NCBI RefSeq assembly: GCF_913063425.1
Contig: NZ_CAJXYK010000048.1
Location: 1-47,508 of the forward strand
From: an uncultured Thiohalocapsa sp.
GTDB taxonomy: Bacteria; Pseudomonadota; Gammaproteobacteria; Chromatiales; Chromatiaceae
DNA length: 47,508 bases
Reading direction: 5' to 3'
Shown here: piece after piece, positions 1-8,754 of the stretch
Layout: every line of letters starts with the position of its first letter
Position numbering within the stretch: the first letter of the stretch is position 1
Position numbers and translations under genes: made by a program
Notes under the pieces: generated by a model
The model's input: only the letters and a program-made list of their open reading frames with translations
What the model was told of the DNA's origin: nothing
The model's database searches: none

Positions 1-30
1 CGCCGCGGACGGACCCGCCGCCGAGCCGGG

Positions 31-48
31 GCAGCGCCAAGGCGCTGC
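31..48. repeat. 18-bp perfect palindrome near the left edge
   Basis: Two 8-base arms (gcagcgcc / ggcgctgc) flank a 2-base centre. It lies just beyond the point where the neighbouring ATPase gene loses its normal 3' end, in sequence I cannot assign to a gene. It may belong to an inserted element or be chance in GC-rich DNA. Confidence 0.35.
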
Positions 49-55
49 TACTGAC

Positions 56-967
56 TTAACCAGCGCAGCTTAAACTCGAGGACATTCTGTCCTGGACATG
101 GGGTCCACTAAACTTGGCCCGATCGATCAGCCCCACGTCGATGGGGCGGGTGCGCTCGCGCCCCTCGCGGATCTCGAAGCAGGCCTCATAGGCCAGGGCG
201 TTGACCAGCCAGGGCTGGCCCCGGGTCAGCTCCCAGACCCGCGCGAGGGCCTCGGGCGCGAAGGCCTGCCCGGTCTCGGCCGTGTGCTGCCCCAAGAGCG
301 TCGCCACCTCGGCGGCATCGAAATCGCCCAAGCGCAGGGACTTGGCCTTGATGTTGAAGGCGCTGCCGCCGGTGATGGGCGATGCCTCGGAGCTGGCATG
401 GATGCGGTAGTCGCGCAGATCCCGTACCCCGCACAGCACCACCGTGGATGGAAAGGCCTCCGGCCGCTGGGTATAGCCGGCACGCAACTGGCGCAGGAGT
501 GAGATCAGGGTGTCGCCCACCAGGGCGTCCACCTCGTCCAAGAGCAGCACCAGGGGTTGCGGGCTCTCGCGGCTCCAGCGCTTCAACAGGCCGTTCAGCA
601 CCCCGTCTGCGCCGTATCCCGGCCAGAGCGCATCCGTCCAGTCGAACAGGCGTTCCTCGCTCAGGTAGAGATCGGCCGCGGAGGCGATGGCCCCACAGAC
701 GGCGCGCATGCCGCGGGGCACATCCTCACGCGCCGTCTGGGCGATTTCGAGGTTGGCATAGACCGCCCGATACCGCCCCTCACCGTTCAAGTGCGCCATC
801 AGCGCCAGCAGGCAGGAGGTCTTGCCGGTCTGGCGCGGGGCGTGGAGCAGGAAGTATTTCTGCTGCTCGATCAGCTGCAGCACCTCCCCGAGGTCCCAGC
901 GGTACAGCGGCGGCAGGCAGTAGTGCATGTCGGGCCGCACCGGGCCTTCTGTATTGAAGAAGCGCAT
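56..967 (-). pseudogene. AAA-family ATP-binding protein, 3' end replaced
   Basis: A 303-aa P-loop ATPase. The start MRFFNTEG was chosen because the family N-terminus begins there and a GAGG box lies upstream; the frame stays open for 49 more codons but without family-like sequence. The Walker A segment reads APRQTGKT and the Walker B segment VLLLDEVDAL, followed by the sensor and winged-helix-like part. From memory, relatives in purple sulfur bacteria run to about 500 residues and continue past IDRAKE. Here the frame leaves that pattern right after IDRAK (about position 113) and ends in 20-odd unrelated residues. This looks like an insertion or recombination junction. The function of the family is unclear; some members are predicted NTPases of mobile or stress-related loci. 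The remaining protein keeps its ATP-binding core but is probably inactive. Confidence 0.7.
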
Positions 968-1594
968 GGCAGAGACCTCGCTCGGGGCTCGATGGGGTTC
1001 CAGCGGACGCATGGGTCTCGCGTCCCTCCCGCATCCTACGCGCCATGAGCCTGGAGCGGGATGTCCGGTAGACCCGGCGCCCGGTCCGACACCACCTGTC
1101 ACGACCTCTGTCAACCCGCCAGAAGTTTGGTTGGCAGAACAGATACTTCAGTCTGCCGAACTTTTGCCCGGACAGGGCGCGCACCGTCCCGCCGTGCTGG
1201 TAGCCTCCGCATTCAGTCATTCGTCCGTCCCCCGCTTGCATCCCCGACGCGCCGCCGCGGACACCGGAGTCTGAAGCCGAGCCGGCCACGTCGGGGGCCG
1301 CGCGCGCCTCGGCGCCCGACCGACGGCCAGTGCACCGCGGCGGGGTTGGCGCGGCCGCTCCCGGATATGCCCGCTGCAGTCGGCATCCCAGGACTGGCGG
1401 ACTTCAATCCGACATGGCACGGGGATCGGTCGATGTGGTGGATGCTCGCAGGGCTGGCAGCAGGATGGGTTTCGCCTTCTCTGGCTTCCACGCCCCGGCG
1501 TGCCAGCTGGTGCGGACGCTCCAGCGTCCCGAGGGGTCGGACCGCTCGCGCGGCCGAGTCCGGGTTGCCGCGCTGCGGCGTGGAAACCAGGAAG
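968..1594. other. Stretch with no supportable gene
   Basis: All open frames here are short, rich in Arg/Pro/Gly and look like high-GC noise. I see no tRNA-like fold, tandem repeat or convincing promoter. It separates the truncated ATPase from the antitoxin remnants. Confidence 0.5.
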
Positions 1595-1768
1595 TCAGCC
1601 GTCGTAATGGAAGCGACAAGCGCTGATGACCAACTCGGTGTGCGACATCACAACCGCGTCGCCCTCCGCGTCCCGGCGGCTGATGATGGTCACGTCCGAG
1701 TCGCGGACGACGGAGTCGAGAACGGACTTCAGCGTGTTGCGGGCGTGTGAATAGGTGACGACTTTCAT
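1595..1768 (-). pseudogene. YefM/Phd-type antitoxin, truncated
   Basis: The frame starts at ATG 1768 with MKVVTYSHAR and runs through the DNA-binding N-terminal half typical of YefM/Phd antitoxins, including DVTIISRRD and GDAVVMS. After residue 42 the family pattern (normally a Tyr/Leu-rich helix that wraps the toxin) is replaced by 15 unrelated residues ending at residue 57; intact members have about 80-90. No RelE/YoeB-like toxin gene is present on either side. I read it as the stub of a lost toxin-antitoxin pair. The DNA-binding part might still fold and bind DNA, but it could not neutralise a toxin. Confidence 0.72.
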
Positions 1769-1826
1769 GGAGCCAGACCTGGACAGGATGTTGTCAAGGT
1801 GTAGCACGATGCGCCAGGCGCCAAAG

Positions 1827-1851
1827 GGCGGAACCCGCTCGCGGTTCCGCC
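1827..1851. repeat. Perfect 9-bp hairpin between two antitoxin remnants
   Basis: The arms ggcggaacc (1827-1835) and ggttccgcc (1843-1851) flank a 7-base loop. On the minus strand it is followed by CTTTGG rather than a true T tract, so a terminator role is uncertain. It could instead be an operator or the end of a small mobile element. Confidence 0.45.
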
Positions 1852-1933
1852 GTCTTCGGAGTGCGTCGAACCGCTGATCATCCGCGCGGGCATCTGCCCG
1901 ACGGTTCTTTCCAAACGTCTTCCATTCCAACCC

Positions 1934-2084
1934 ATGCGCACGACGCTCGATATCGACCCGGACGTCCGCTTCGGCCATCAAGGCCCGCGCACGCCGGGAA
2001 CGCCGCTCCGCCGGTGCGGTGCTCTCCGACTTGGCTCGGCAGGCACTCACCGGGGGGCGTCGTGTCGGCGCCGAGCAGCGATGA
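1934..2084 (+). pseudogene. VapB-like antitoxin, frameshifted and shortened
   Basis: The start MRTTLDIDPDV is the classic beginning of a ribbon-helix-helix VapB antitoxin. The matching continuation, with RRSAGAVLSDLARQALTGG, lies in the next frame from about 1971 and stops at 2084, so at least one indel falls near 1966-1971. The C-terminal toxin-binding tail usual for the family (70-85 residues) is missing; the sequence runs straight into the TPR fragment instead. No PIN toxin gene follows. This is the second broken antitoxin within 500 bp, which points to repeated gain and loss of toxin-antitoxin modules at this site. Confidence 0.7.
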
Positions 2085-2925
2085 GGGTGACTTCGACCGG
2101 TCGCCGAACCACTGGATGGCCGCGTACTGGCGCGCCATCACGCGCCTGGACCAGGGCAACGTGGATGGCGCCGAGGCCGACATCGCGCTGGCCGAGGCGC
2201 AGTTCCCGGCGTTCGTCGGTCTGCTCTACGCCAACGCCCGCGTGCACCTGCTGCGTGAGCGCCCCACCGAGGCCGCGGCCGCCTTCGAGCGCTGTCTCGG
2301 CGCCATCCCCGGTGACGCCGACGCCCTGTTCTACGCCGCCTTCGCCGCCAACCAGCTCGGCAACCGCAAGCAGGCACTCGAGTATCTGAGCCGGATGGAG
2401 GCAGCCGAGGGCGCCAGTACCCGGCTGCTGTGGCTGAAGGCCAGGACGCTGCCGGCCGCGGGCGATGCTGTCGGTGCCGGGCAGCTGCTCAACGCCGCGG
2501 TCGCCGCGGAGCAGCCGCCGGTGGAGCTCCTGCTGCTGGCCCAGGACGCGTTGGTGCGCCAGGGCCGAGCCGCCGATGCGCTGGCGTTGGTGCAGCGCAG
2601 CCTGGCCGCACACCCGGAGGACGCGCGGCTGCGCGCCGCCGAGACCCGGCTGCGCTTCGTCGCAGGCGATCAGGATGCGGCCGAGGCGGACGCGCGGGCA
2701 CGCCTCGCGCAGGACCCCGGGGACGTCGAGGCGCTGCTGGTCCTGGCCCAGGCCGCGGCGCTGCGCGGCGAGGAGGCGCCGGATCTGCTCGCGAGGCGCG
2801 CGGGCGCGCGACGGCGGACAGGCGCATCCCGGCGCTGATCGTCGAGCTCGAGGCCGCCGCCGGCGACCTGTCCGCCGCCTGCGCCGGGCTCGCGGATGCG
2901 CTGCGGCTCGACCCGACCGGGGCAC
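2062..2925 (+). pseudogene. TPR-repeat protein fragment (possibly PrsT-like)
   Basis: From GTG 2062 the frame encodes about 240 residues of tetratricopeptide-like helices, for example units containing AAAAFERCLGAIPGDADALFY, GNRKQALEYL and GRAADALALVQRSLAAHPEDARL. That frame stops at 2838. The TPR pattern goes on in the neighbouring frame (IPALIVELEAAAGDLSAACAGL, ending near DPTGA at about 2925), so there is a frameshift near 2800-2820. No signal peptide or proper start is present; the 5' end abuts the broken vapB. The repeat style recalls PrsT, the TPR lipoprotein of PEP-CTERM/exosortase loci, which would suit the PEP-CTERM-like peptidase further along. It is too short to be sure, and another TPR protein is possible. 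Confidence 0.6.
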
Positions 2926-2963
2926 GATTTCAGGCTTTGCGTTCCGGCCATGCCATGCCGGAT

Positions 2964-4556
2964 CTACCCGAGCAGCGGAAAGCTCACGGCGATGGCGCTG
3001 GCGAAGGCGAAGGCGTTGGTGACCGCCGCCACCAGGGGCTGGCCGGTGCGGCGGTAGATCCAGCCGCTGAAGAGGCCGTAGACCAGAAAGAGTACGAGGA
3101 TGGCCGGGATGATGATGACCAGGAAGAACAGCTCGTTCAGGTTGAGCGCCACCGCGAGCATCAGCGAGACCAGGAACAGCGCCTTGGTGACGGCGTAAGC
3201 GGCCCGCGGAGCGCCCGGGCCGCGGGTGAGCCATTCATCGGCGACGAACCAGAGCAGGGTGCCGGCGAAGAGGGCGGCCACCGTCGCCAGGCGGTGTGGC
3301 GCCGGCAGGTAGCTTGCGACGAACAGGTCCGTCGGCAGCGCCAGGGCGAGGGTCTCGAATACGGCCACCATGGCGATGGCGGCCACCAGGGCGCTGACGG
3401 AGGCACCGCCGAGGCGGGGCAGCGCGCCGGCCCGCCACAGGCCGATGAGCGTCAGCAGCCCGTAGAGCCCGAAGTGGAGCGCGATGTAGTCGCCGATGGC
3501 GATGGCCAGGAAGTCCGTCGGCACCGGCCACAGCAGCACCGGTGTCAGCAGCGCGGGCAGCACGGCGATGGGCCAGAAGCGTCGCCAGCCCCAGCCGGCG
3601 GTGGAGCCTGCGCCCAGGCGCTCGGCGGCGACCTGCGGCAAGCGCAGCGCCAGCGGCCAGGCCAGCAGCAGGACGCCGAGATAGTAGAGCCCGAGCCAGG
3701 GGCCGCGGCGGTCGACGCCGCCGGCGGTGACCGACTCGGTTTCGGCCCGTTCGAAGGCGGCGTTCAGCCAGTCCAGCGCCGCTTGCAGCGCCGTCGCGCT
3801 GTAGAGCACGCCGATGTGCTCCACGCCGTCGGCGATGACGAGCCGGCGGGCGGTGCCGTCGTCGAAGTTGCCGTAGGTGGTGCCCGGCTCCACCGCCGCC
3901 GCATCAGGCCCCGCCACCGCCGCCACCGCGGCGCGCCCCTGTTGCTGGATGACCTGCGGCTCCCATGCACCATAGATGAAGAGCAGATTCACCGCCGGCA
4001 GCTCATCCACCGGCAGCGACAGGTAAGGGGAGACGGCCACCAGTGCCCGTACGTCTTCGTGCGCACTGGCATAGCGCGTGGCGATGTCGCCGGCCATGGA
4101 GTGGCCGAGCAGCGCCAGCGGGCCGTCGCTGTCGGGCAGGTCCCGGGCATAGTCCACAACGTCGGCCAGCGCGCCCAGCAGCGCCGCGGCGCGGGCGTCG
4201 TCGCCGATCTCGCCCGCGAGCGGCTGGGTGTTGCGGCCATGGCCGGGGAAGTCGAAAACAAGCGCCCGGTAGCCGTTGCGCGCCAGGGTGACGGCGAAGG
4301 GGTGCATCAGCTGTCGCGAGCCGGCAAAGCCGTGGGCGACGACGACCACGGGTCCGGGTGGTGCGGCCTTGGGTTGGAACAGGCCCACCGGCGTGCTGCC
4401 GACCCGGGTGCGCTCGATCTCAAGCCCGACATAGCTGCCGAAGAGGCCGGCGAGCCCGATCAGCATCAGCAGACCGCCCAGCATGGCGGCCGCACGATGG
4501 ACCACATGCCAGCGGGCCGCCTGCGGGGCGAGCCGTTGCGTTACACGCTGCAGCAC
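2964..4556 (-). CDS. Alpha/beta hydrolase fused to a C-terminal membrane domain
   Basis: A 530-aa protein. One N-terminal membrane helix (about residues 23-44) leads into an alpha/beta-hydrolase domain with the oxyanion motif HGF (75-77), GHGRNT and the nucleophile elbow GHSMAG with Ser153. The His of the triad is probably in DGVEHIGVLY. From about residue 285 to the end there are roughly seven hydrophobic helices (such as LLLAWPLAL and FFLVIIIPAILVLFLVYGLF). The hydrolase would therefore sit at the membrane, probably facing the periplasm. The substrate is unknown; a lipid or ester is possible. The start codon lies 15 bp beyond the fabA stop on the same strand, so the two are probably cotranscribed, which hints at lipid metabolism. 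Confidence 0.8.
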   Translation of the reverse strand: MLQRVTQRLAPQAARWHVVHRAAAMLGGLLMLIGLAGLFGSYVGLEIERTRVGSTPVGLFQPKAAPPGPVVVVAHGFAGSRQLMHPFAVTLARNGYRALVFDFPGHGRNTQPLAGEIGDDARAAALLGALADVVDYARDLPDSDGPLALLGHSMAGDIATRYASAHEDVRALVAVSPYLSLPVDELPAVNLLFIYGAWEPQVIQQQGRAAVAAVAGPDAAAVEPGTTYGNFDDGTARRLVIADGVEHIGVLYSATALQAALDWLNAAFERAETESVTAGGVDRRGPWLGLYYLGVLLLAWPLALRLPQVAAERLGAGSTAGWGWRRFWPIAVLPALLTPVLLWPVPTDFLAIAIGDYIALHFGLYGLLTLIGLWRAGALPRLGGASVSALVAAIAMVAVFETLALALPTDLFVASYLPAPHRLATVAALFAGTLLWFVADEWLTRGPGAPRAAYAVTKALFLVSLMLAVALNLNELFFLVIIIPAILVLFLVYGLFSGWIYRRTGQPLVAAVTNAFAFASAIAVSFPLLG

Positions 4557-4571
4557 AGGGCGAGCGCCCGC

Positions 4572-5087
4572 TCAGAAGCCCTCGGTGGACGTGAACAGGC
4601 CCACCCGCAGGTCCTTCGCGGTGTAGATCTCGCGGCCGTCCACGTCCATCACGCCGTCGCCGATGCCGAGCACCAGCTTGCGCGAGATGACCCGCTTCAT
4701 GTGCACGTGGTAGGTCACCTTCACGGCCGTGGGCAGCACCTGCCCGGTGAACTTGACCTCGCCGACGCCGAGCGCGCGGCCGTGCCCCGGGTTGCCGATC
4801 CAGGCCAGGTAGAAGCCGACGATCTGCCACATGGCATCCAGACCCAGACAGCCTGGCATCACCGGGTCGCCCGGGAAATGGCAGCCGAAGAACCAGAGCT
4901 CCGGCCTGATGTCCAGCTCGGCGATGATCTCGCCCTTGCCGTACTCACCGCCGTGGTCTGCGATGCGGGTGATGCGGTCCATCATCAGCATATTGGGCAC
5001 CGGCAGCTGGGCGTTGCCGGGACCGAACATGTCACCGTGGCCGCAGGCGAGGAGCTGCTCGCGGTCGAAGGATTCGGTTCTGCTCAT
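4572..5087 (-). CDS. fabA: 3-hydroxydecanoyl-ACP dehydratase/isomerase
   Basis: A 171-aa protein matching the FabA length exactly. It dehydrates 3-hydroxydecanoyl-ACP and isomerises the trans-2 to the cis-3 product, the branch point for unsaturated fatty acids in the cytoplasm. The catalytic His70 lies in [13 protein letters not shown] and Asp84 in LGLDAMWQ, at the same numbering as the E. coli enzyme. The N-terminus [18 protein letters not shown] is typical. FabB, which often sits next to fabA, is not present in this window. The gene lies between proS (upstream) and the membrane hydrolase (15 bp downstream). Confidence 0.96.
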   Translation of the reverse strand: MSRTESFDREQLLACGHGDMFGPGNAQLPVPNMLMMDRITRIADHGGEYGKGEIIAELDIRPELWFFGCHFPGDPVMPGCLGLDAMWQIVGFYLAWIGNPGHGRALGVGEVKFTGQVLPTAVKVTYHVHMKRVISRKLVLGIGDGVMDVDGREIYTAKDLRVGLFTSTEGF

Positions 5088-5169
5088 GCGCGGAGGGAGG
5101 TCCTATGCGTTGGCTTGCGTGGCCCGCGTCGGCTGCCTGGGCAGGCGCCGGCCCGGGCGGGGGGGGCGC

Positions 5170-6897
5170 TCAGCCGGCGAGCTTGCGCTCCAGGAAGGGG
5201 ACGATGTCGTCGAGGCCGATGAGCTGCATCTCGGCATCGCTGCGGCCCTTGTACTCCACCTGGCCGTTGTCCAGGTGCTTGTCGCCCACCACCACCCGGT
5301 GCGGGATGCCGATGAGCTCCATGTCCGCGAACATGAACCCCGGGCGCACGTCGCGGTCGTCCAGCAGCACTTCGATGCCCACCGCCCGCAGCCGCTCGTA
5401 GAGGTCGTCCACGGCCGCTCGCACGCGGAACGACTTGGCATATTTCATCGGGAGGAGTGCCACCTCGAAGGGGGCGATGGCGGCGGGCCAGAGGATGCCG
5501 CGGTCGTCGTGGTGCTGCTCGATGGCCGCGGCGACGACGCGCGACACGCCGATGCCGTAACAGCCCATGGTCATGGTGACGGCCTTGCCCGCCTCGTCCA
5601 GCACCGTCGCCTTCATGGCCTCGGAATACTTGGTGCCGAGCTGGAAGATGTGGCCCACCTCGATGCCGCGGGCGATGGTGAGGTTACCGGCGCCGTCCGG
5701 GCTTGGGTCGCCCTCCACCACGTTGCGCAGGTCGGCCACCTCAGGCAGCGGCAGGTCCCGGCCCCAGTTGAGCCCGAACCAGTGCTTGCCGTCGGTGTTG
5801 GCGCCGGCGCTGAAGTCCGCGGCGACGGCCGCCGTGCGGTCGGCGATGCAGGGGATGGGCAGATCTTTCGGCCCCAGCGAGCCGGGGCCGGCGCCGACGG
5901 CGGTGCGGATCTCGTCTTCTGTGGCCATTCGCAGCGGGCTCGCCACGCGCGGGAGCTTCTCTGCCTTGACGGCATTCAGCTCGTGGTCGCCGCGCACCAG
6001 CAGCGCGACGAGGCCGTTCTCTTCGCCGGTGTCCGGGTCGGCAGAGGCGACCACCAGGGTCTTGACGGTGCGCTCGATGGGCTGGCCGAAGCCCGCCACC
6101 AGGTCGGCGATGGTCTTGGCGTCCGGGGTGTCCACGATGCGCGCTTCCTCGGCAGGTGCGGCCGGCCCGTCCGCCGGGGCGAGCGCCTCCGCGAGCTCCA
6201 CGTTGGCGGCGTAGTCGCTGTCTGTGGAGAAGGCGATGGCGTCCTCGCCGGAGGCGGCCAGCACGTGGAACTCGTGGGAGGCGTTGCCGCCGATGCTGCC
6301 GGTGTCCGCCTGCACGGCGCGGAAGTCGAGCCCACAGCGGCGAAAGATGCGGCTGTAGGTGTCGTACATCAGGTTGTAGGTCTCCGCCAGCGAGGTCTGA
6401 TCCACATGGAAGGAGTAGGCGTCCTTCATCAGGAACTCGCGCGCCCGCATGACGCCGAAGCGCGGGCGCACTTCGTCGCGAAACTTGGTCTGGATCTGGT
6501 AGTAGTTGACGGGCAGCTGCTTGTAGCTCTTGAGCTCACCGCGGGCGAGGTCGGTGATGATCTCCTCGTGCGTGGGGCCGAAGCAGAAATCCCGCTGGTG
6601 GCGGTCCTTGATGCGCAGCAGCTCGGGGCCGTACTGGTCCCAGCGCCCGGACTCCTGCCACAGCTCCGCCGGCTGCACGGCGGGCATGGAGACCTCGAGC
6701 GCCCCGGCGCGGTCCATCTCCTCGCGGACGATGCGCTCCACCTTGCGCAGCACCTTGAGCCCCAGCGGCAGCCAGGTGTAGAGCCCGGCGGCGAGCCTGC
6801 GGATCATGCCCGCGCGCAACATCAGGCGGTGGCTTGCGATCTCCGCGTCGGCCGGTGTCTCTTTGACGGTTTGGAGCGGAAACCGGGAGGCGCGCAT
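5170..6897 (-). CDS. proS: Prolyl-tRNA synthetase
   Basis: A 575-aa class II aminoacyl-tRNA synthetase of the bacterial type with an editing (INS) domain between motifs 2 and 3. It charges tRNA-Pro in the cytoplasm. The N-terminus [19 protein letters not shown] is the standard family start. Class II signatures include [11 protein letters not shown], the [20 protein letters not shown] stretch and, near the C-terminus, [13 protein letters not shown]. The insertion domain spans roughly residues 225-390 and includes [16 protein letters not shown]. The C-terminal anticodon-binding domain ends at the usual place, about residue 575. The gene stops about 80 bp before the fabA start on the same strand. 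Confidence 0.97.
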   Translation of the reverse strand: MRASRFPLQTVKETPADAEIASHRLMLRAGMIRRLAAGLYTWLPLGLKVLRKVERIVREEMDRAGALEVSMPAVQPAELWQESGRWDQYGPELLRIKDRHQRDFCFGPTHEEIITDLARGELKSYKQLPVNYYQIQTKFRDEVRPRFGVMRAREFLMKDAYSFHVDQTSLAETYNLMYDTYSRIFRRCGLDFRAVQADTGSIGGNASHEFHVLAASGEDAIAFSTDSDYAANVELAEALAPADGPAAPAEEARIVDTPDAKTIADLVAGFGQPIERTVKTLVVASADPDTGEENGLVALLVRGDHELNAVKAEKLPRVASPLRMATEDEIRTAVGAGPGSLGPKDLPIPCIADRTAAVAADFSAGANTDGKHWFGLNWGRDLPLPEVADLRNVVEGDPSPDGAGNLTIARGIEVGHIFQLGTKYSEAMKATVLDEAGKAVTMTMGCYGIGVSRVVAAAIEQHHDDRGILWPAAIAPFEVALLPMKYAKSFRVRAAVDDLYERLRAVGIEVLLDDRDVRPGFMFADMELIGIPHRVVVGDKHLDNGQVEYKGRSDAEMQLIGLDDIVPFLERKLAG

Positions 6898-7130
6898 GAG
6901 CGGTGACGGCAGACTGGCACAAAGCCGCTGAGTCTAGCCGTGCGCGCTAGGCGGGGCAAGGCGATGCAGGGCGCAGTCTTGAGGCAATGCGGGCTCTGTG
7001 CGCTGCGCGCGGACGACCGTCGTCCGGGAGCCGGATCTGTTGGGGCCTGTCCGCGCTCCCAGCGCGACCTGACGCCGACCGCGCGTTGCTGTCATCATAG
7101 ACCGTGTGTGGGAGGTTCCCGAGAGCAGTC

Positions 7131-7775
7131 ATGGCGTTGGCGCAGGAAGACATCCAGTTCATCAAAGACCACCTCGGCGAGTGGCTGGCGGAGCAGTCCC
7201 TCGGCAAGCCGCCCGCCGTCTATGAGATCGAGCTGCGCGAGCGGATGGTGCGCGTCGAGGAAGAGCTGAAGCACCAGCGCGAGCTGATGCGCGAGGGTTT
7301 CGCGCAAATGGACCAGCGACACCGGGAGCTGCGCCAGGACATGGCGGCGCGCTTTGAGCAGGTCGACAAGCGCTTCGAGCAGGTTGACAAGCGCTTCGAG
7401 CAGGTCGAGAAACGCTTCGAGCAGATTGACAAGCGCTTCGAACAGATTGACAAGCGCTTCGAGCAGGTCGACAAGCGCTTAGAGCAGGTCGACAAGCGCT
7501 TAGAGCAGGTCGATAAGCGCTTCGAGCAGGTCGACAAGCGCTTAGAGCAGGTCGACAAGCGCTTAGAGCAGGTCGACAAGCGCTTCGAGCAGGTCGACAA
7601 GCGCTTCGAGCAGGTCGACAAGCGCTTCGAGCAAGTGGACCAACGTTTCGAAAGCGTGCAGCAGGACATTCGCGAGCTGCAGCGCCGCATGGACCGATTC
7701 ATGGTCTGGTCGTTTGGCACCACGCTCGGTGTTGGCGGACTGGTGGTTACCTTGATCAAGTTCCTGAACCCCTGA
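7131..7775 (+). CDS. Coiled-coil membrane protein built on heptad repeats
   Basis: A 214-aa protein of unknown function. Residues 1-70 are charged and helical. Residues 74-171 are fourteen near-identical heptads (R-F/L-E-Q-V/I-D/E-K), giving one long coiled coil, followed by a degenerate heptad. A single membrane segment, FGTTLGVGGLVVTLIKFL, ends the protein. The shape recalls DUF1640/CCDC90-like proteins: a coiled coil anchored by a C-terminal helix. ATG 7131 was preferred over GTG 7104 because the GGGAGG and GAGAG boxes lie between them. The gene is divergent from proS and stands alone. Its DNA repeat makes length variation between strains likely. Confidence 0.75.
   Translation: MALAQEDIQFIKDHLGEWLAEQSLGKPPAVYEIELRERMVRVEEELKHQRELMREGFAQMDQRHRELRQDMAARFEQVDKRFEQVDKRFEQVEKRFEQIDKRFEQIDKRFEQVDKRLEQVDKRLEQVDKRFEQVDKRLEQVDKRLEQVDKRFEQVDKRFEQVDKRFEQVDQRFESVQQDIRELQRRMDRFMVWSFGTTLGVGGLVVTLIKFLNP
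7350..7643 (+). repeat. 21-bp tandem repeat, 14 units, inside a coding region
   Basis: Fourteen in-frame 21-bp units with consensus cgcttcgagcaggtcgacaag. Differences are mostly tta for ttc (Leu for Phe) and attgac for gtcgac. Units 7-8 and 10-11 share the tta variant in an F-L-L-F-L-L-F order, as if a block of three units had been duplicated. Confidence 0.95.
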
Positions 7776-7979
7776 GCGCGCCGGATCGAGGGCTTACCGC
7801 AGGACCGATAACTCAAGCTCACGAGCGACTGTTACGCGTGGACTCCGGACGTCGCGGAGCCGCGGCGTGCCGATCGGCTGAGCGACGTGGATCTCATCAG
7901 CGTGGCTCAGGCCCCCCGGAGACATGGGTCAAGCCCAGAGGCACGCGCTGGCCAGCCACCTCAAAGCAGGATCTCTGTC

Positions 7980-8204
7980 ATGCGTCTCACCCCCGATCTG
8001 ATCACGGCCCTGTCGCTCGACCTGGTGGGGTCTGTCCTCTTGGTTCTCGGCATCCTGGGCTACTGGGGCATCATCGAGGCGCTGGCGGACCCCGCCCTGT
8101 ACCTCACCTGTGGTGCGCTGGGACTCGCCGCGACGGGGCTCGCGATGCCGCGGCTGTTGCGCGCAGTCCGCAGTGCGCAATCGGATCGAGCACCCAGGTC
8201 GTGA
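7980..8204 (+). CDS. Small two-helix membrane protein
   Basis: A 74-aa protein starting MRLTPDLITALSLDL at ATG 7980, with an AGCAGGA box about 8 bp upstream. Two hydrophobic helices (about residues 14-30, LVGSVLLVLGILGYWGI, and 37-57, YLTCGALGLAATGLAMPRLL) are joined by a short loop; the tail is basic. I do not recognise a family. The frame extends upstream to 7887, but those codons look non-membrane and lack a ribosome site. It could be a small inner-membrane protein or a chance frame; the two clean helices argue for a gene. Confidence 0.5.
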   Translation: MRLTPDLITALSLDLVGSVLLVLGILGYWGIIEALADPALYLTCGALGLAATGLAMPRLLRAVRSAQSDRAPRS

Positions 8205-8336
8205 CGCACGCGCGAAAACGCGGCGCCAAGCACGCCCCACCAGGTGGTGCGCCGGCCGGCTCGTTGGCCAGGCAACCGATGTCTGGTCGCTGCACCGGCT
8301 GACGTCGGTGCAGCGCGCCGGAAACCCGCATGCAAG

Positions 8337-8684
8337 TCAGCCGAAGGTGCGCCCATCGAAGCCGAACATGTGCCGGGGCGGTGACGCGAATTCGATGTAA
8401 ACGCGCGCCTTGGGCACGCCCAGCTGCGCCTCGACGAGCGCGCAGAGTGCCGCGGACAGCTCTGCCGTGCGCGCTTCCGGCAGGCCCAGACTCTTCAGCT
8501 CCAGGTAGGCGCAGGGCGCCGTGTCGGCGCCGAAGCTCATATCCGCGACGGGCTCCAGCAGCACCATGACATAGCCCTCCGGCTTGCCGAGCAGCTGGGC
8601 GACGGCACCGGAGGCAGCCTTGAGCAGGTCGTCCCGCGGATACGGGGGCAGGTCGGCGTTGGTCTTGATGATGAGTGTCGGCAT
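8337..8684 (-). CDS. MIF-family tautomerase
   Basis: A 115-aa protein starting MPTLIIKTNADLP, the exact length of the macrophage migration inhibitory factor (MIF) superfamily. The catalytic base of this family is the amino-terminal proline exposed after removal of Met1, present here as Pro2. Other family signatures are the VMVLLEP segment and the PKARVYIEF strand near the end. Bacterial members act as phenylpyruvate/keto-enol tautomerases in the cytoplasm and work as trimers. The longer upstream frame overlaps the DUF4124 gene and is not needed. It lies 70 bp downstream of that gene on the same strand. Confidence 0.88.
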   Translation of the reverse strand: MPTLIIKTNADLPPYPRDDLLKAASGAVAQLLGKPEGYVMVLLEPVADMSFGADTAPCAYLELKSLGLPEARTAELSAALCALVEAQLGVPKARVYIEFASPPRHMFGFDGRTFG

Positions 8685-8754
8685 GGGTTGGGCTCCCGTT
8701 CGTGTCGGTTGCGGGCGGCGGGGCGTCGCGGGCTGGTGGCGGGTTGTGGGCAGG

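Noticed and set aside
2430-6906. Long plus-strand frames opposite the hydrolase, fabA and proS
   Set aside because: Protein composition is that of an antisense shadow, while the minus strand encodes clear enzymes with catalytic residues.
6898-7130. A possible tRNA or small RNA gene upstream of proS
   Set aside because: I could not draw a cloverleaf or other stable fold with conserved tRNA bases.
7350-7643. The regular repeat as a CRISPR array
   Set aside because: Units are 21 bp with no spacers and stay in frame, encoding heptads.
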